Shown here in pieces: positions 49,082 through 57,839 of a stretch of DNA of 64,000 nucleotides. The stretch spans positions 186,001-250,000 of the forward strand of contig JAJFFF010000052.1 of assembly GCA_021776785.1 (NCBI GenBank), read 5' to 3'. This stretch comes from Planctomycetota bacterium (lineage in GTDB: Bacteria > Planctomycetota > PLA2). Both the position numbers and the translations under genes were made by a program. Below the pieces are notes generated by a model that saw nothing but the letters and a program-made list of their open reading frames with translations, made no database searches and had not been told where the DNA came from. Every line of letters begins with the position of its first letter. The first letter of the stretch is position 1.

Positions 49082-49282
49082 GCGGTACCGGGTTCCTGTG
49101 GATAACGTTTCAAGTAGTTGATACTGCTGGAGTTATGGCGGCGATGTGCGGGATTTTGGGCGCAAAAAGGGGGTAATAGGTGTCATCGAGCCGTGGGTTT
49201 GCGCGAGAAATCCCGCAGACCGCCTCCATAACCAACGGCCATATAACAGGTTGCGAGGTTATCCACAGGAACCTGGTCCCGC
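49082..49282 (+). repeat. Palindromic repeat element copy C (perfect DnaA-box consensus caps)
   Basis: Outer arms 49082-49106 / 49258-49282 (23/25 paired) containing TGTGGATAA (49097-49105) and TTATCCACA (49259-49267); inner arms 49133-49164 / 49200-49231; gaps 26, 35, 26 nt. Confidence 0.88.
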
Positions 49283-49890
49283 ATTTGTTTGGTCTCGTGC
49301 GCTTGTTGGGTTTGGCTCTTTGATTGGCTTGCTTCTAGTTTGAGTTTGGGTTCGGTTCACAAGGTTTTGTTGGTGCGATTTCGCCCGTCGTAATCGAGCC
49401 TCCCTCCGATCGCGATGGTTCCACGCGGAAGACGTTTCGCTCGTCGCGCTCCACGTCGATCCGTCGTGACCCCGGAAGCACATCTTCGGCTGGCCTGTTT
49501 CGAACATGGACCCGTGCCAGCGTGCGGGAGCCGGCCGCCCGTTGGCTCAAGCAGCGCCGCTCGTTGCGGGCGAACGAACCGCACGCGAGAGGTTGGATGC
49601 GCCGCGTTTCTGCGCCGCACGCCCGGCCGCAGCGATTGCGGTGAGTCGTTCGATCGGCCCACGTAGGTACGAATCGATCGCGACGTGGACCGTCGCGATC
49701 CCCGTTTCGTCGGATCACCGTTTTGTCATCGCGGCGAAGGCCCGGCCATCGGACGCGCTCGCGTGGCCGGAACCGGGGGCTTCGATCAGGTTCTCGAACA
49801 CCGCGTCCTTTACACTGGTGGGCGCGAACGGCATCTTCTAGCTCGCCCCGGCGCGCGCCCGTTCGTCCCCCCTGTCCTTGAGGTAACCGT

Positions 49891-50196
49891 ATGTACATCG
49901 CGATGAACCGCTTCTCCATTGCCCCAGGACGCGAGGACGAGTTCGAAACAGTGTGGCGCGAACGCGAGAGTCATTTGGACGACGTGCCTGGATTCAAGAG
50001 TTTTCAACTGCTGCGCGGCCAACGCGGCGAAGCCGTGACGATGTTCATTTCACATTCGTTGTGGGCTTCGCGCGCAGCGTTCTCGGCGTGGACCGAAAGT
50101 GAAGCGTTTACGAAAGCGCACCGGCGCGGTCGCTCGCCCGAGGGACTCGTGTTGAAGCACCCGGACTTTGAAGGCTACGAGGTTGTCGATCTCTAG
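49891..50196 (+). CDS. Antibiotic biosynthesis monooxygenase (ABM) / IsdG-like protein
   Basis: MYIAMNRFSIAPGREDEFETVWRERESHLDDVPGFKSFQLLRG...HSLWASRAAFSAWTESEAFTKAHR. Confidence 0.85.
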   Translation: MYIAMNRFSIAPGREDEFETVWRERESHLDDVPGFKSFQLLRGQRGEAVTMFISHSLWASRAAFSAWTESEAFTKAHRRGRSPEGLVLKHPDFEGYEVVDL

Positions 50197-50356
50197 GCTC
50201 TGCCTAAGCAAAGACTGTCGAACCGAACGCGCGCCGATTCGCCGCGGGTTGAGCCCCGACGCGGATACGTCTAAACAGAGACACTTCGCCGCTGCTGGAT
50301 CCGGGAGATGCAGGAAGAGGGCGGCGCGAAGATTCGGCGGGGAAGCGGCCGGTCGC

Positions 50357-52519
50357 ATGAAAGGTGTTCCGACAGCGTCTAACGCCGCGAGTCTGCTCGG
50401 CGTCCTCGTCGTGTTGTGGACCGGAGCGACGGCGCACGCGGATCCGGCCGACGTGTTTCCCGCGGAGACACTGGCGTACGTCGCGGTGGATCCGACGCCG
50501 CTACAGGAGGGCGCGCACGAACTCGACTTCGGCAAGCTCCTGGCGGACCCCGCCCTCAAGAAGTTCTTAGCGCCCACGTTCGCGCGCCTCAACGTGAAGC
50601 CCGACAACGTGTTGTCGAGCCTCCTCGAGCGCATGTCGATGCCCGGATTGTGGCGCGGTCCCGCGGCGTTTGGTCTGCGCGGTTACGAAGTACGCATCGT
50701 GCAAAACGACGGCAAGGTGCAGCGCATTCGCTTCGGCGCAAAGCAAGCGGGCGCGACGCAGATTCGTCAGATCGTCGGCGCGATGCTCTCGGTTCCGTTC
50801 GGGAAAAAGCCGCGCTTCGAGGTGACGCTCGACTTCTTGTGCATCGTTGAGCCAGGCCCCGAACTCGAAGCGTACCTCAAGGCGCTGCTCGAACTCGCGG
50901 TTGAAACAACAGACGTGACGGTCGCCGGCAAGAAGCTGACGCGCGTTCGATTCGCGTCCTACCACTTGTTCGGCGAAGTCGACTTCCAACAAACGCTGTT
51001 TGTGGAGCGGACCGGAAAGCGATGGGTGCTGGCGAGCGATCCGGAGCTGACGCGCTTGCAGCCGCGCGTACCCCTGTCGGCGACGAAGCGGTGGCGTCAG
51101 AGTCGCGATCGCCTGCTCGTGGCGCACAAGCCGATCGTGTTCGGTTACTGGGATGCGCACCAGACGTGGCGCACATTTCGCAACCTCTGGCCGCTTGCGT
51201 TGGTGGAAGTCGCCGAGGACGCGGGGCTCGCCCATTGGCAAAGTTTGGCGTGCGCGGTTGAGTTGCACGATGGCGGCCTGCGCGAAAGTGTTGGCATATT
51301 GATCGACAAGGAGGCGGTCGGGTTTTGGACGCTCCTCGATGCGTTGCCGCCTGGCATGCGTTCACCGACGTTTACGCCGCCCGGCGCGTTGATGTTTCTT
51401 GGCACAAAGCACGAGGTGCGTGTGTTCCGCGAGCGGCTCAAGTCCGTCATGGACACCGTCGCACCCGGCAGCTTCCCGGCCATGGAAGACGCGATGAAGA
51501 AGTTCGTCGCGACGGGCGGGTACGACTGGCAAAAGGACCTGCTGCGCGCGCCGGGCGACGAGATTGCGGTCATGCTGATGCCGCCGCTTGAAGCGGGAGG
51601 GCTGCCGCGCTTTGTGCTGGGCGCCGACTACACCGACGAAGAAGCGATGCGCAGCGTGATGGTGAAGTTTCGCCGACAGATGAAAAACTGGGCGTCGTAC
51701 GACAGCCAGGACGTCGCATTGCCCAACGGGTTGCGCGGCATCCAGTTGCTCGCACCAATCCCGATGCATCTGACGGTCGCCCTCGGACGCGGCCACCTGT
51801 TTGGGTCCAGCGATCCCCGGACGTTGGTGCGCGTGCTGGAGCAGTGGGGTAAGCCCGGTGCGAAGTCGCTTGTAGGCGACGACCCGGTGTTTCGTCGCAG
51901 CCTGCGCGGGGTGTGCGGCGGCGAGCCGACCGAGTGCATCGCGCTGGGGTACATCAACGTGCCCGCCTCGTTGGCTCTGATCCACGGTTGGAACAAGGGC
52001 TTTTGGCCGCGCGCCTGGTTCGATCGCAACGCCTTGCGCGACATTTCGGATGTCACGCGCCATCTCAAGGGCGTGGCCGCGGGGCTGCGGCGCCACGAGG
52101 ATGGTGTGACGCTGGACGCGCAATCGCCGTTCGGCTTGTTGCTCCCGACGTTTAGTTGGTGGCTGCACGATCGTATCGAGCGGTTCCAAGCGCGCCGCGT
52201 CGCAGAAGCACAAGCGCGCGAACGCGAACGGCTCGCGGCCCAATCACTCGCGCCCGACGCGCCGTACCTTGGCGTGACGTTGCAGCGTGCTCCGGTCACC
52301 GTGTTGTCCGCGGCCGAGAACTCGCCAGGCAAACGGGGCGGACTCGAAAAAGGCGACGTGATCGTCAAGGCGGCCGGCGAAGACGTCCGCAACCTCGATG
52401 ACTTGCGCCGCGTGATGCTGCGCTACAAACCGGGTGACGAAGTTCCGTTCATCGTGAAGCGCGCCGAGAAAAGCGTGACCCTTGCGATTCAGCTGGGACG
52501 CCGTGGAGACTTCCGATGA
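50357..52519 (+). CDS. Large exported protein with C-terminal PDZ domain
   Basis: Signal peptide MKGVPTASNAASLLGVLVVLWTGATAHA; C-terminal PYLGVTLQRAPVTVLSAAENSPGKRGGLEKGDVIVKAAGEDVRNLDDLRRVMLRYKPGDEVPFIVKR. Confidence 0.75.
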   Translation: MKGVPTASNAASLLGVLVVLWTGATAHADPADVFPAETLAYVAVDPTPLQEGAHELDFGKLLADPALKKFLAPTFARLNVKPDNVLSSLLERMSMPGLWRGPAAFGLRGYEVRIVQNDGKVQRIRFGAKQAGATQIRQIVGAMLSVPFGKKPRFEVTLDFLCIVEPGPELEAYLKALLELAVETTDVTVAGKKLTRVRFASYHLFGEVDFQQTLFVERTGKRWVLASDPELTRLQPRVPLSATKRWRQSRDRLLVAHKPIVFGYWDAHQTWRTFRNLWPLALVEVAEDAGLAHWQSLACAVELHDGGLRESVGILIDKEAVGFWTLLDALPPGMRSPTFTPPGALMFLGTKHEVRVFRERLKSVMDTVAPGSFPAMEDAMKKFVATGGYDWQKDLLRAPGDEIAVMLMPPLEAGGLPRFVLGADYTDEEAMRSVMVKFRRQMKNWASYDSQDVALPNGLRGIQLLAPIPMHLTVALGRGHLFGSSDPRTLVRVLEQWGKPGAKSLVGDDPVFRRSLRGVCGGEPTECIALGYINVPASLALIHGWNKGFWPRAWFDRNALRDISDVTRHLKGVAAGLRRHEDGVTLDAQSPFGLLLPTFSWWLHDRIERFQARRVAEAQARERERLAAQSLAPDAPYLGVTLQRAPVTVLSAAENSPGKRGGLEKGDVIVKAAGEDVRNLDDLRRVMLRYKPGDEVPFIVKRAEKSVTLAIQLGRRGDFR

Positions 52520-52893
52520 CCGAGCCGATGCGCGCTCTCACCCACGAGCTGCAGCCGTTGGTGCGAATGGAACTCAACGAAGCAGCCCTAGACGCGTTGA
52601 CGTGGCGTGATTTCGGCAAGGGCGTCGAGCTCGCCAAACTTGCCCGCGAGGGGAAAGCGGGCCTCGTGCTGTACCGCGTGGCGGCGGACGCGCCCCGAGA
52701 TGCGTTCGCGAGGCACCGACACACCGGCGGGGAGGCCTACGTCGTCCTCAAGGGCGTAATCGGCGACCAGTACGGTCGCTACCCCGCGGGCTCGTTCGTG
52801 TGGCTGCCGCCGACGTCAGAACACGAACCGTGGGCCGAAGGCGAAACGATCGTGCTGGTGCTGTGGCCCGAGGGCGTCCAAGTCACTTCGTGA
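52516..52893 (+). CDS. ChrR-like cupin-domain protein
   Basis: LVLYRVAADAPRDAFARHRHTGGEAYVVLKGVIGDQYGRYPAGSFVWLPPTSEHEPWAEGETIVLV; ATGA overlap with upstream gene. Confidence 0.85.
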   Translation: MTEPMRALTHELQPLVRMELNEAALDALTWRDFGKGVELAKLAREGKAGLVLYRVAADAPRDAFARHRHTGGEAYVVLKGVIGDQYGRYPAGSFVWLPPTSEHEPWAEGETIVLVLWPEGVQVTS

Positions 52894-52911
52894 ATTCTTG
52901 ATTGACGGCAA

Positions 52912-52934
52912 GTGTATTAGATGTACTAATACAC
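52912..52934. promoter_or_regulatory. Predicted GntR/YtrA operator overlapping a promoter
   Basis: GTGTATTAG-ATGTA-CTAATACAC, perfect 9-bp arms, 8 bp upstream of the regulator ATG; TTGACG at 52902-52907 and TACTAA at 52924-52929 (16-nt spacer). Confidence 0.85.
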
Positions 52935-52941
52935 ATCGTAC

Positions 52942-53337
52942 ATGCGCTGGCGCGTCGATCCCTCCCATGCGGGGCCGATCTTTCAACAGATCGTGCAGCT
53001 TGTAGTGCGTGGCGTCGCAACCGGGCGACTTGCGGTCGGCGAAAAGTTGCCGTCCGTGCGGGATCTAGCGCGCGAGCTCGTGATCAACCCAAACACGATC
53101 GCGAAGGCGTACCGCGAGCTGGAAGCCGACGGTGTGGTCGAGTCGCGACGGGGTTCCGGCACGTTCGTTGCGCCGCGCCGCGTCGTCTTTAAGTCGGACG
53201 AACGGCGGCGGCGTTTTCGCGCTGCGCTCGAAGTCGCTCTCTTGGAAGCGGTGTCGTTGGGATTAACGCCGCGTGAGGTGGACGAGGCCTACAAGTCGCT
53301 GCGCAAGCGGCTGCGCCTTGTGGAGGTCAAAAAATGA
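52942..53337 (+). CDS. GntR-family regulator, YtrA subfamily
   Basis: GPIFQQIVQLVVRGVATGRLAVGEKLPSVRDLARELVINPNTIAKAYRELEADGVVESRRGSGTFV. Confidence 0.92.
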   Translation: MRWRVDPSHAGPIFQQIVQLVVRGVATGRLAVGEKLPSVRDLARELVINPNTIAKAYRELEADGVVESRRGSGTFVAPRRVVFKSDERRRRFRAALEVALLEAVSLGLTPREVDEAYKSLRKRLRLVEVKK

Positions 53338-54230
53338 ACGACTCGACCCATCCGATCGAGTTCTGCGGACTGACGCACTACTACGGCGATCACTGCGCGA
53401 TTCACGAGTTAAACTTGCGCGTGCCTCGCGGGTCGATTTTCGCTCTGCTCGGTCGCAATGGTGCGGGGAAATCTACCGCGCTGCGGTGTTTGCTCGGGCT
53501 GCAGGAGCCGACGCGCGGGACGACGCGAGTCCTCGGCCACGATTCTCATGCGATGCCGCCGTCTTTGCGCAACCGCATCGGTTTTGTGTCCGAAAACCAC
53601 GGGCTGGTGGGTTGGATGCGCGTCCGCCACTTGATCCGTTTTCAGGCCGCTAGTTTCGCTTCGTTTGATGCGAACGCGTGCCGGGAGCAGGTCGCGCGCC
53701 TTGGAATTTCGGAAAAGCACCGCGTTTCGAAGCTCTCGCGCGGGCAGCGTGCGCAACTCGCGCTGGCGCTGGTAATCGCGCAGCAGCCCGAGGTCGTCGT
53801 GCTCGACGACCCGGCGTTGGGACTGGACGCTGTGATCCGGCGCGAGTTTTTGGAGACGATGATTGAGCTCATCCAGGAGGAGGGCCGCACGTTGCTGTTC
53901 ACGTCGCACTTGCTGGGTGATGTCGAGCGCGTCTGCGACCACGTGGCGATCCTCGACCAGGGTGTGTTGCGCGTGGATGCACCGCTCGACGTTGTGAAGC
54001 AGCGCGTGACGCGTGTGCGCGCGCAGTTTTCGGATACGCCGCCGGATGTGCCGGACCCGCCCGGCCTGGTTCATGCGCGCGAATTTCGCAACGAGCTGTC
54101 GTTCACGATGCTCGACGGAAACGGCGCGCTGGAGGATCAGCTCCGCGAACTCGGGGCGCGTGAAGTGCAGCGCGAGCCGCTGAGCTTGGAAGAGATCTTT
54201 GTGGACTACACGTCGGAGTCGCGCGCATGA
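53334..54230 (+). CDS. ABC transporter ATP-binding protein
   Basis: LLGRNGAGKSTALRCLLGL Walker A, KLSRGQRAQLALALVIAQQPEVVVLDDPALGLD. Confidence 0.95.
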   Translation: MNDSTHPIEFCGLTHYYGDHCAIHELNLRVPRGSIFALLGRNGAGKSTALRCLLGLQEPTRGTTRVLGHDSHAMPPSLRNRIGFVSENHGLVGWMRVRHLIRFQAASFASFDANACREQVARLGISEKHRVSKLSRGQRAQLALALVIAQQPEVVVLDDPALGLDAVIRREFLETMIELIQEEGRTLLFTSHLLGDVERVCDHVAILDQGVLRVDAPLDVVKQRVTRVRAQFSDTPPDVPDPPGLVHAREFRNELSFTMLDGNGALEDQLRELGAREVQREPLSLEEIFVDYTSESRA

Positions 54231-54829
54231 TCCCCGTGTTCCTAAAGACGCTTTGCGAACTCTCGATCGTCGCGATTCCGATGTACATCGTTGCCGCCGT
54301 TGCCCAGTGGCAGATTGGCGCAACTCTGGCAAGCGGGCCGGGTTGGTCGATCATCGCCGGGATTGTTACGGGCGCCGTCCACGGTGTCGGTACGCGCAGC
54401 CGCCGTAACGATTTGTTCTGGGCCCATCGTCCGGTATCGGCTGTGCGGATGCACACGGCCGAAGCTCTTGCGGCCGTTCTCGTTTGCTTCGTGTTCGCAT
54501 TCATCCTTGTTGCCGTAGGCCAGTGGGTTGCGACCGATCCGGTGATGGTCGTGAAGTACGGGCGCGTTGTGCGAGCCGACATGCCGCTTCCATGGTCGGA
54601 GTTTCTTGTGCTCGGTGTGGTTGCGACTGCCGCGTGGTCTGTCGTGTGGTTGGGATTGGGATCGCGTAGCGCCATACTCGGAATCGCTACGGTCGTGGTC
54701 GTCGGCGTCGCGGTGTACGACCTGGGGACGCACGCGCGTACGACAGCGATGGCAGCGACGACGCTGGCCCTCGCGGCCATCGTCATCGCCGGCGTGCGCA
54801 TCACGAGGCTAGCGCGGGGGCGCGTGTGA
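54227..54829 (+). CDS. Integral membrane protein, probable ABC permease component
   Basis: 200 aa, about six hydrophobic segments; ATGA overlap with ATPase gene. Confidence 0.7.
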   Translation: MIPVFLKTLCELSIVAIPMYIVAAVAQWQIGATLASGPGWSIIAGIVTGAVHGVGTRSRRNDLFWAHRPVSAVRMHTAEALAAVLVCFVFAFILVAVGQWVATDPVMVVKYGRVVRADMPLPWSEFLVLGVVATAAWSVVWLGLGSRSAILGIATVVVVGVAVYDLGTHARTTAMAATTLALAAIVIAGVRITRLARGRV

Positions 54830-56028
54830 TGAGGGTTCGCGATTGGTTGCTCGGTGTGTTGTTGCTCGGAACCGCGCTCGTTTGGGCACGGACCGGACGT
54901 CTCGCCGCGACGGCTCGCTTTCACTTTGGGCGTCCCGAATGGAAGGGCAACCCGCTGGAGTACCAGGAGTTTGCACCCGCTAACGGGAACCGTCCGGGGC
55001 GTGATGTCGCCGCGGGTCTAAAGAGCGACGGCGGCTTGCTCCAACGAAAGTCGCCCGACTACGATCCTCCGCGTACGCCCATCGCGCGGCGCATGACCGC
55101 CCGCAGCCGTGTGCTTCGCTACAGGCCCGGTGAGGAGATGTTCGCAGTGCCCGGCACCTGGACGTTTAAGGACGGGATCTTCGAGTATCGCGACGCGGCG
55201 GGGAAACTGCTGCAGCGCTTCGGAGCAGAGACCCGTCCCGGCGGTGAGGTCGTTGCGTTCGGCGATGTCGAAGAGATCGGTCGGTCGAGGCTGCTCGATC
55301 GAAAGCAAAAACGGCTGCACTGGGTCTTAGAGGACTATTCGCGTCCAATCGCCATGGGGGAGCCTCGGCGCTATCGTGTCGAGAAGATCGACATCGGAGG
55401 CTCGGGTCCGCTCGAGTTTCTTCGGGGTAACATCATCTGGAACGGGAAAGAGCTTGTGCTTCTTGGCCGTCCGCCAGAGTCGTTTCGCATTCCGTGGCGG
55501 CTCTCCGATGCCGAGCCTCTCGTGGTTCGTGCCAGCGCGACCCATGGCGTCCTGCGCAGCGTCCGTACGCCGCTCCATCCGACGGACCTTTGCTTTCAAG
55601 ATCACGTGTTTTCCGGTGGCCAGGTGACGCAATACGAGTTGCGGTCGCCCAATTCATCGCGCGCACTCACCGCACGATGGGCACTGCGCGGCCTGTCGTT
55701 GGTCCATCCGCCGTTGGGATCTCTCATGTCGCACTTCACCGCAGGGCCAAGGAACTGGCGCGACCTACGCGGGCGGCTGTGGCTCGATCCGTACGTGGCC
55801 CAACGCGCGCAACCGCTGTGGTGCTGGCTCGCCTTTGCGCTCGGCCTCGTCTGCGCCTCCTACGCTTTTAGGTTCGCTCCGTCGCAGCGCGCTGTGTGGG
55901 CGTTAGCGGCGGTGTGCTTCGGGCTCGTCGCGTTGGCGTGGCTGCTCTTGTCGGTCGCACGCAGTCCGCGACGTGTGCCGGCCAGCGCACGCCAATCGTT
56001 GCCGACACTCTTTGGGGCGCACGTGTGA
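54829..56028 (+). CDS. Membrane protein with large exported domain, ABC operon
   Basis: N-terminal TM; C-terminal SLMSHFTAGPRNWRDLRGRLWLDPYVAQRAQPLWCWLAFALGLVCASYAFR; TGATG overlap. Confidence 0.7.
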   Translation: MRVRDWLLGVLLLGTALVWARTGRLAATARFHFGRPEWKGNPLEYQEFAPANGNRPGRDVAAGLKSDGGLLQRKSPDYDPPRTPIARRMTARSRVLRYRPGEEMFAVPGTWTFKDGIFEYRDAAGKLLQRFGAETRPGGEVVAFGDVEEIGRSRLLDRKQKRLHWVLEDYSRPIAMGEPRRYRVEKIDIGGSGPLEFLRGNIIWNGKELVLLGRPPESFRIPWRLSDAEPLVVRASATHGVLRSVRTPLHPTDLCFQDHVFSGGQVTQYELRSPNSSRALTARWALRGLSLVHPPLGSLMSHFTAGPRNWRDLRGRLWLDPYVAQRAQPLWCWLAFALGLVCASYAFRFAPSQRAVWALAAVCFGLVALAWLLLSVARSPRRVPASARQSLPTLFGAHV

Positions 56029-57272
56029 GACACATCCTCGGACTCCTTCTCCTGCTGGGAACTTGGGCGCTGTGTACACGCGCCTGGCGCGTCGTCGCCT
56101 TTGTGCATCACTATCAGGGCGCTCAATCGTGGGCCGGCGAACTCGGCTCGCCGAGGACATGGTCTGCCGAGCGGGAACTCATGCAGCTGCTCCAGCGGCG
56201 CGGCGGTTGGCAGTGGTTTGGGGCGAATCTCCCGCGCTACGCTGGTGGTACACGTGGCGCCAAGGCCGATCTCGCGGTTGCGGGATTGAACGGGCGCGAA
56301 GTCGCACGAATGCGTGGTGTCATCCGTACGTCGCGCGGGCCTTCGCGCGACCCACAGTTTGTCTGGTCGCTGGAAAGGGGACTGTTCGTCTGCAGAAATC
56401 TATCGGGCGCCGTCGTCTCGACGATCGGCGCGACCGGGCAGGATGTCGACTCGCCTCAGCCGTTCGCCTCTATTCATCCAACCCACATCGTGGGCGTACA
56501 CTTCGATCGCGAAGCCGGTCGAGCGTATTGGACTCGGCCCGATCTTACGCGTGGCGATGTGAAGGATCGTCCGATTCGGATGCTCGTCACGTCGAAACCG
56601 GTGGGCGTCAAGAACTTCGACGTGCGACTCGTGGATCCCGCCATGGTGGCGATTGGCAGCCACGAGATCGTTGGTACAACCGAGGAGCCCGGCTTCTGGC
56701 GAGTTCCTTGGAACATCGATCGCGAGTGGCCGTTCGGAACCCATGTCTCCAAGGGTACGCGCTGGATTCGAAGCATCGAGGCGCCGCTGCGTCCGCTCGC
56801 CATCAAGTTTCGCGAACACTCGTGGACAAACGGTGCGCATCGAGTTCGCGATCTGTTGATGGTTCCCGCGCGCCAATACCGTTGGAGTGCCGTCGGGCTG
56901 TACGCCACCGCGATTTTGCAACCACCGCTGGCAAGTGTTGTATCCGCGTTCACGGCCGGGCCGCGCAATCTGGACACGATGTTGCGCAGGACGTGGCGCG
57001 ACCCGATGGTTGCGGAAGGCGCGGACCCGCTTCTCGTTTGGATCTCGATCACGCTCGGCTTGCTGTGTGCGTATTGGGCGTGGCGTCAAGCGCGCGTGCA
57101 GTGTCCGCATGCTCGTTGGTTCTGGGTCGGAGCGTGCACGTTGCTCGGACCGATCGGGCTCTTGTGGATGCGCCTTTGTGTCTCCAAGGTGGCGGTCGTC
57201 GGCGCGCGTTCGGTTCGGTTCGTAGAACCGTCGCGTGCGGCGCCGACGACCGTGCTTTCTGTGTGCGACTAG
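56025..57272 (+). CDS. Membrane protein with large exported domain (paralog of 54829..56028)
   Basis: GTG start; C-terminal SVVSAFTAGPRNLDTMLRRTWRDPMVAEGADPLLVWISITLGLLCAYWAWR shares the FTAGPRN..W.DP.VA..A.PL motif. Confidence 0.7.
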   Translation: MRHILGLLLLLGTWALCTRAWRVVAFVHHYQGAQSWAGELGSPRTWSAERELMQLLQRRGGWQWFGANLPRYAGGTRGAKADLAVAGLNGREVARMRGVIRTSRGPSRDPQFVWSLERGLFVCRNLSGAVVSTIGATGQDVDSPQPFASIHPTHIVGVHFDREAGRAYWTRPDLTRGDVKDRPIRMLVTSKPVGVKNFDVRLVDPAMVAIGSHEIVGTTEEPGFWRVPWNIDREWPFGTHVSKGTRWIRSIEAPLRPLAIKFREHSWTNGAHRVRDLLMVPARQYRWSAVGLYATAILQPPLASVVSAFTAGPRNLDTMLRRTWRDPMVAEGADPLLVWISITLGLLCAYWAWRQARVQCPHARWFWVGACTLLGPIGLLWMRLCVSKVAVVGARSVRFVEPSRAAPTTVLSVCD

Positions 57273-57275
57273 CTG

Positions 57276-57839
57276 CTACTTGCCGTCGTCTTTTTTGTGA
57301 TCGTCGTCTTCGTGGTCATGGCCGTCTTCGTCATGGTCGTCATGGTCGTCGTGATCGCCATCCTCGCCATCCTCGTGGTCATGATCATGGTCGTCCTCGT
57401 CATGATCCGCATGGTCGTGATCATGATCGTCTTCCCACTTCGCGTTGTACGTCTTGCCGCCGATCGCGATAACAAAGCGCGCGCCCTCCGGCTCGTCCTT
57501 CAATGCCGCATCGGTAAACGTCCAGGCATGCCCGGACCCGGCGCCCTTGATCTGCTTCGGACCCGCTTTGGTCTTTAGGTTGAGCGTCGGCGGGGACGTG
57601 AGCTTGGTGTCTTTCATCTCCTCGCCCATGTACGCCCAAATCATGACCTTGCCGGCTTTGTGGTCGACTTTGACCTCCAAGAAACCCTCGTGCTGGCCGA
57701 GCTCAATCAAGTGCCCGCCGTGCTTGGGGTTGTGCGCGTGGTCATCGTGCCCGCAACCCTCGCCGTTGTGGTCATGGTCGTCTTTGCCGCAGCCCATGAC
57801 TGCAAGACTCACCAGCGTGAGTGTGATCCATCGAATCAT
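57276..57839 (-). CDS. His/Asp-rich lipoprotein, putative metal-binding
   Basis: MIRWITLTLVSLAVMGCGKDDHDHNGEGCGHDDHAHN...; ~45-residue tail DDHDHDHADHDEDDHDHDHEDGEDGDHDDHDDHDEDGHDHEDDDHKK. Confidence 0.85.
   Translation of the reverse strand: MIRWITLTLVSLAVMGCGKDDHDHNGEGCGHDDHAHNPKHGGHLIELGQHEGFLEVKVDHKAGKVMIWAYMGEEMKDTKLTSPPTLNLKTKAGPKQIKGAGSGHAWTFTDAALKDEPEGARFVIAIGGKTYNAKWEDDHDHDHADHDEDDHDHDHEDGEDGDHDDHDDHDEDGHDHEDDDHKKDDGK

Noticed and set aside
49082-49282. Simple rho-independent terminators
   Set aside because: Nested arms separated by 26- and 35-nt gaps with no T-tract, fixed 151-bp spacing and conserved subterminal blocks go beyond terminator structure.
50196-50283. Weak inverted repeat CTCTGCCTAAGC / GTCTAAACAGAG and partial similarity to 20600-20622 (CTGTCTAAGCAA)
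   Set aside because: Too short and imperfect to support a repeat or mobile element without a genome-wide search.
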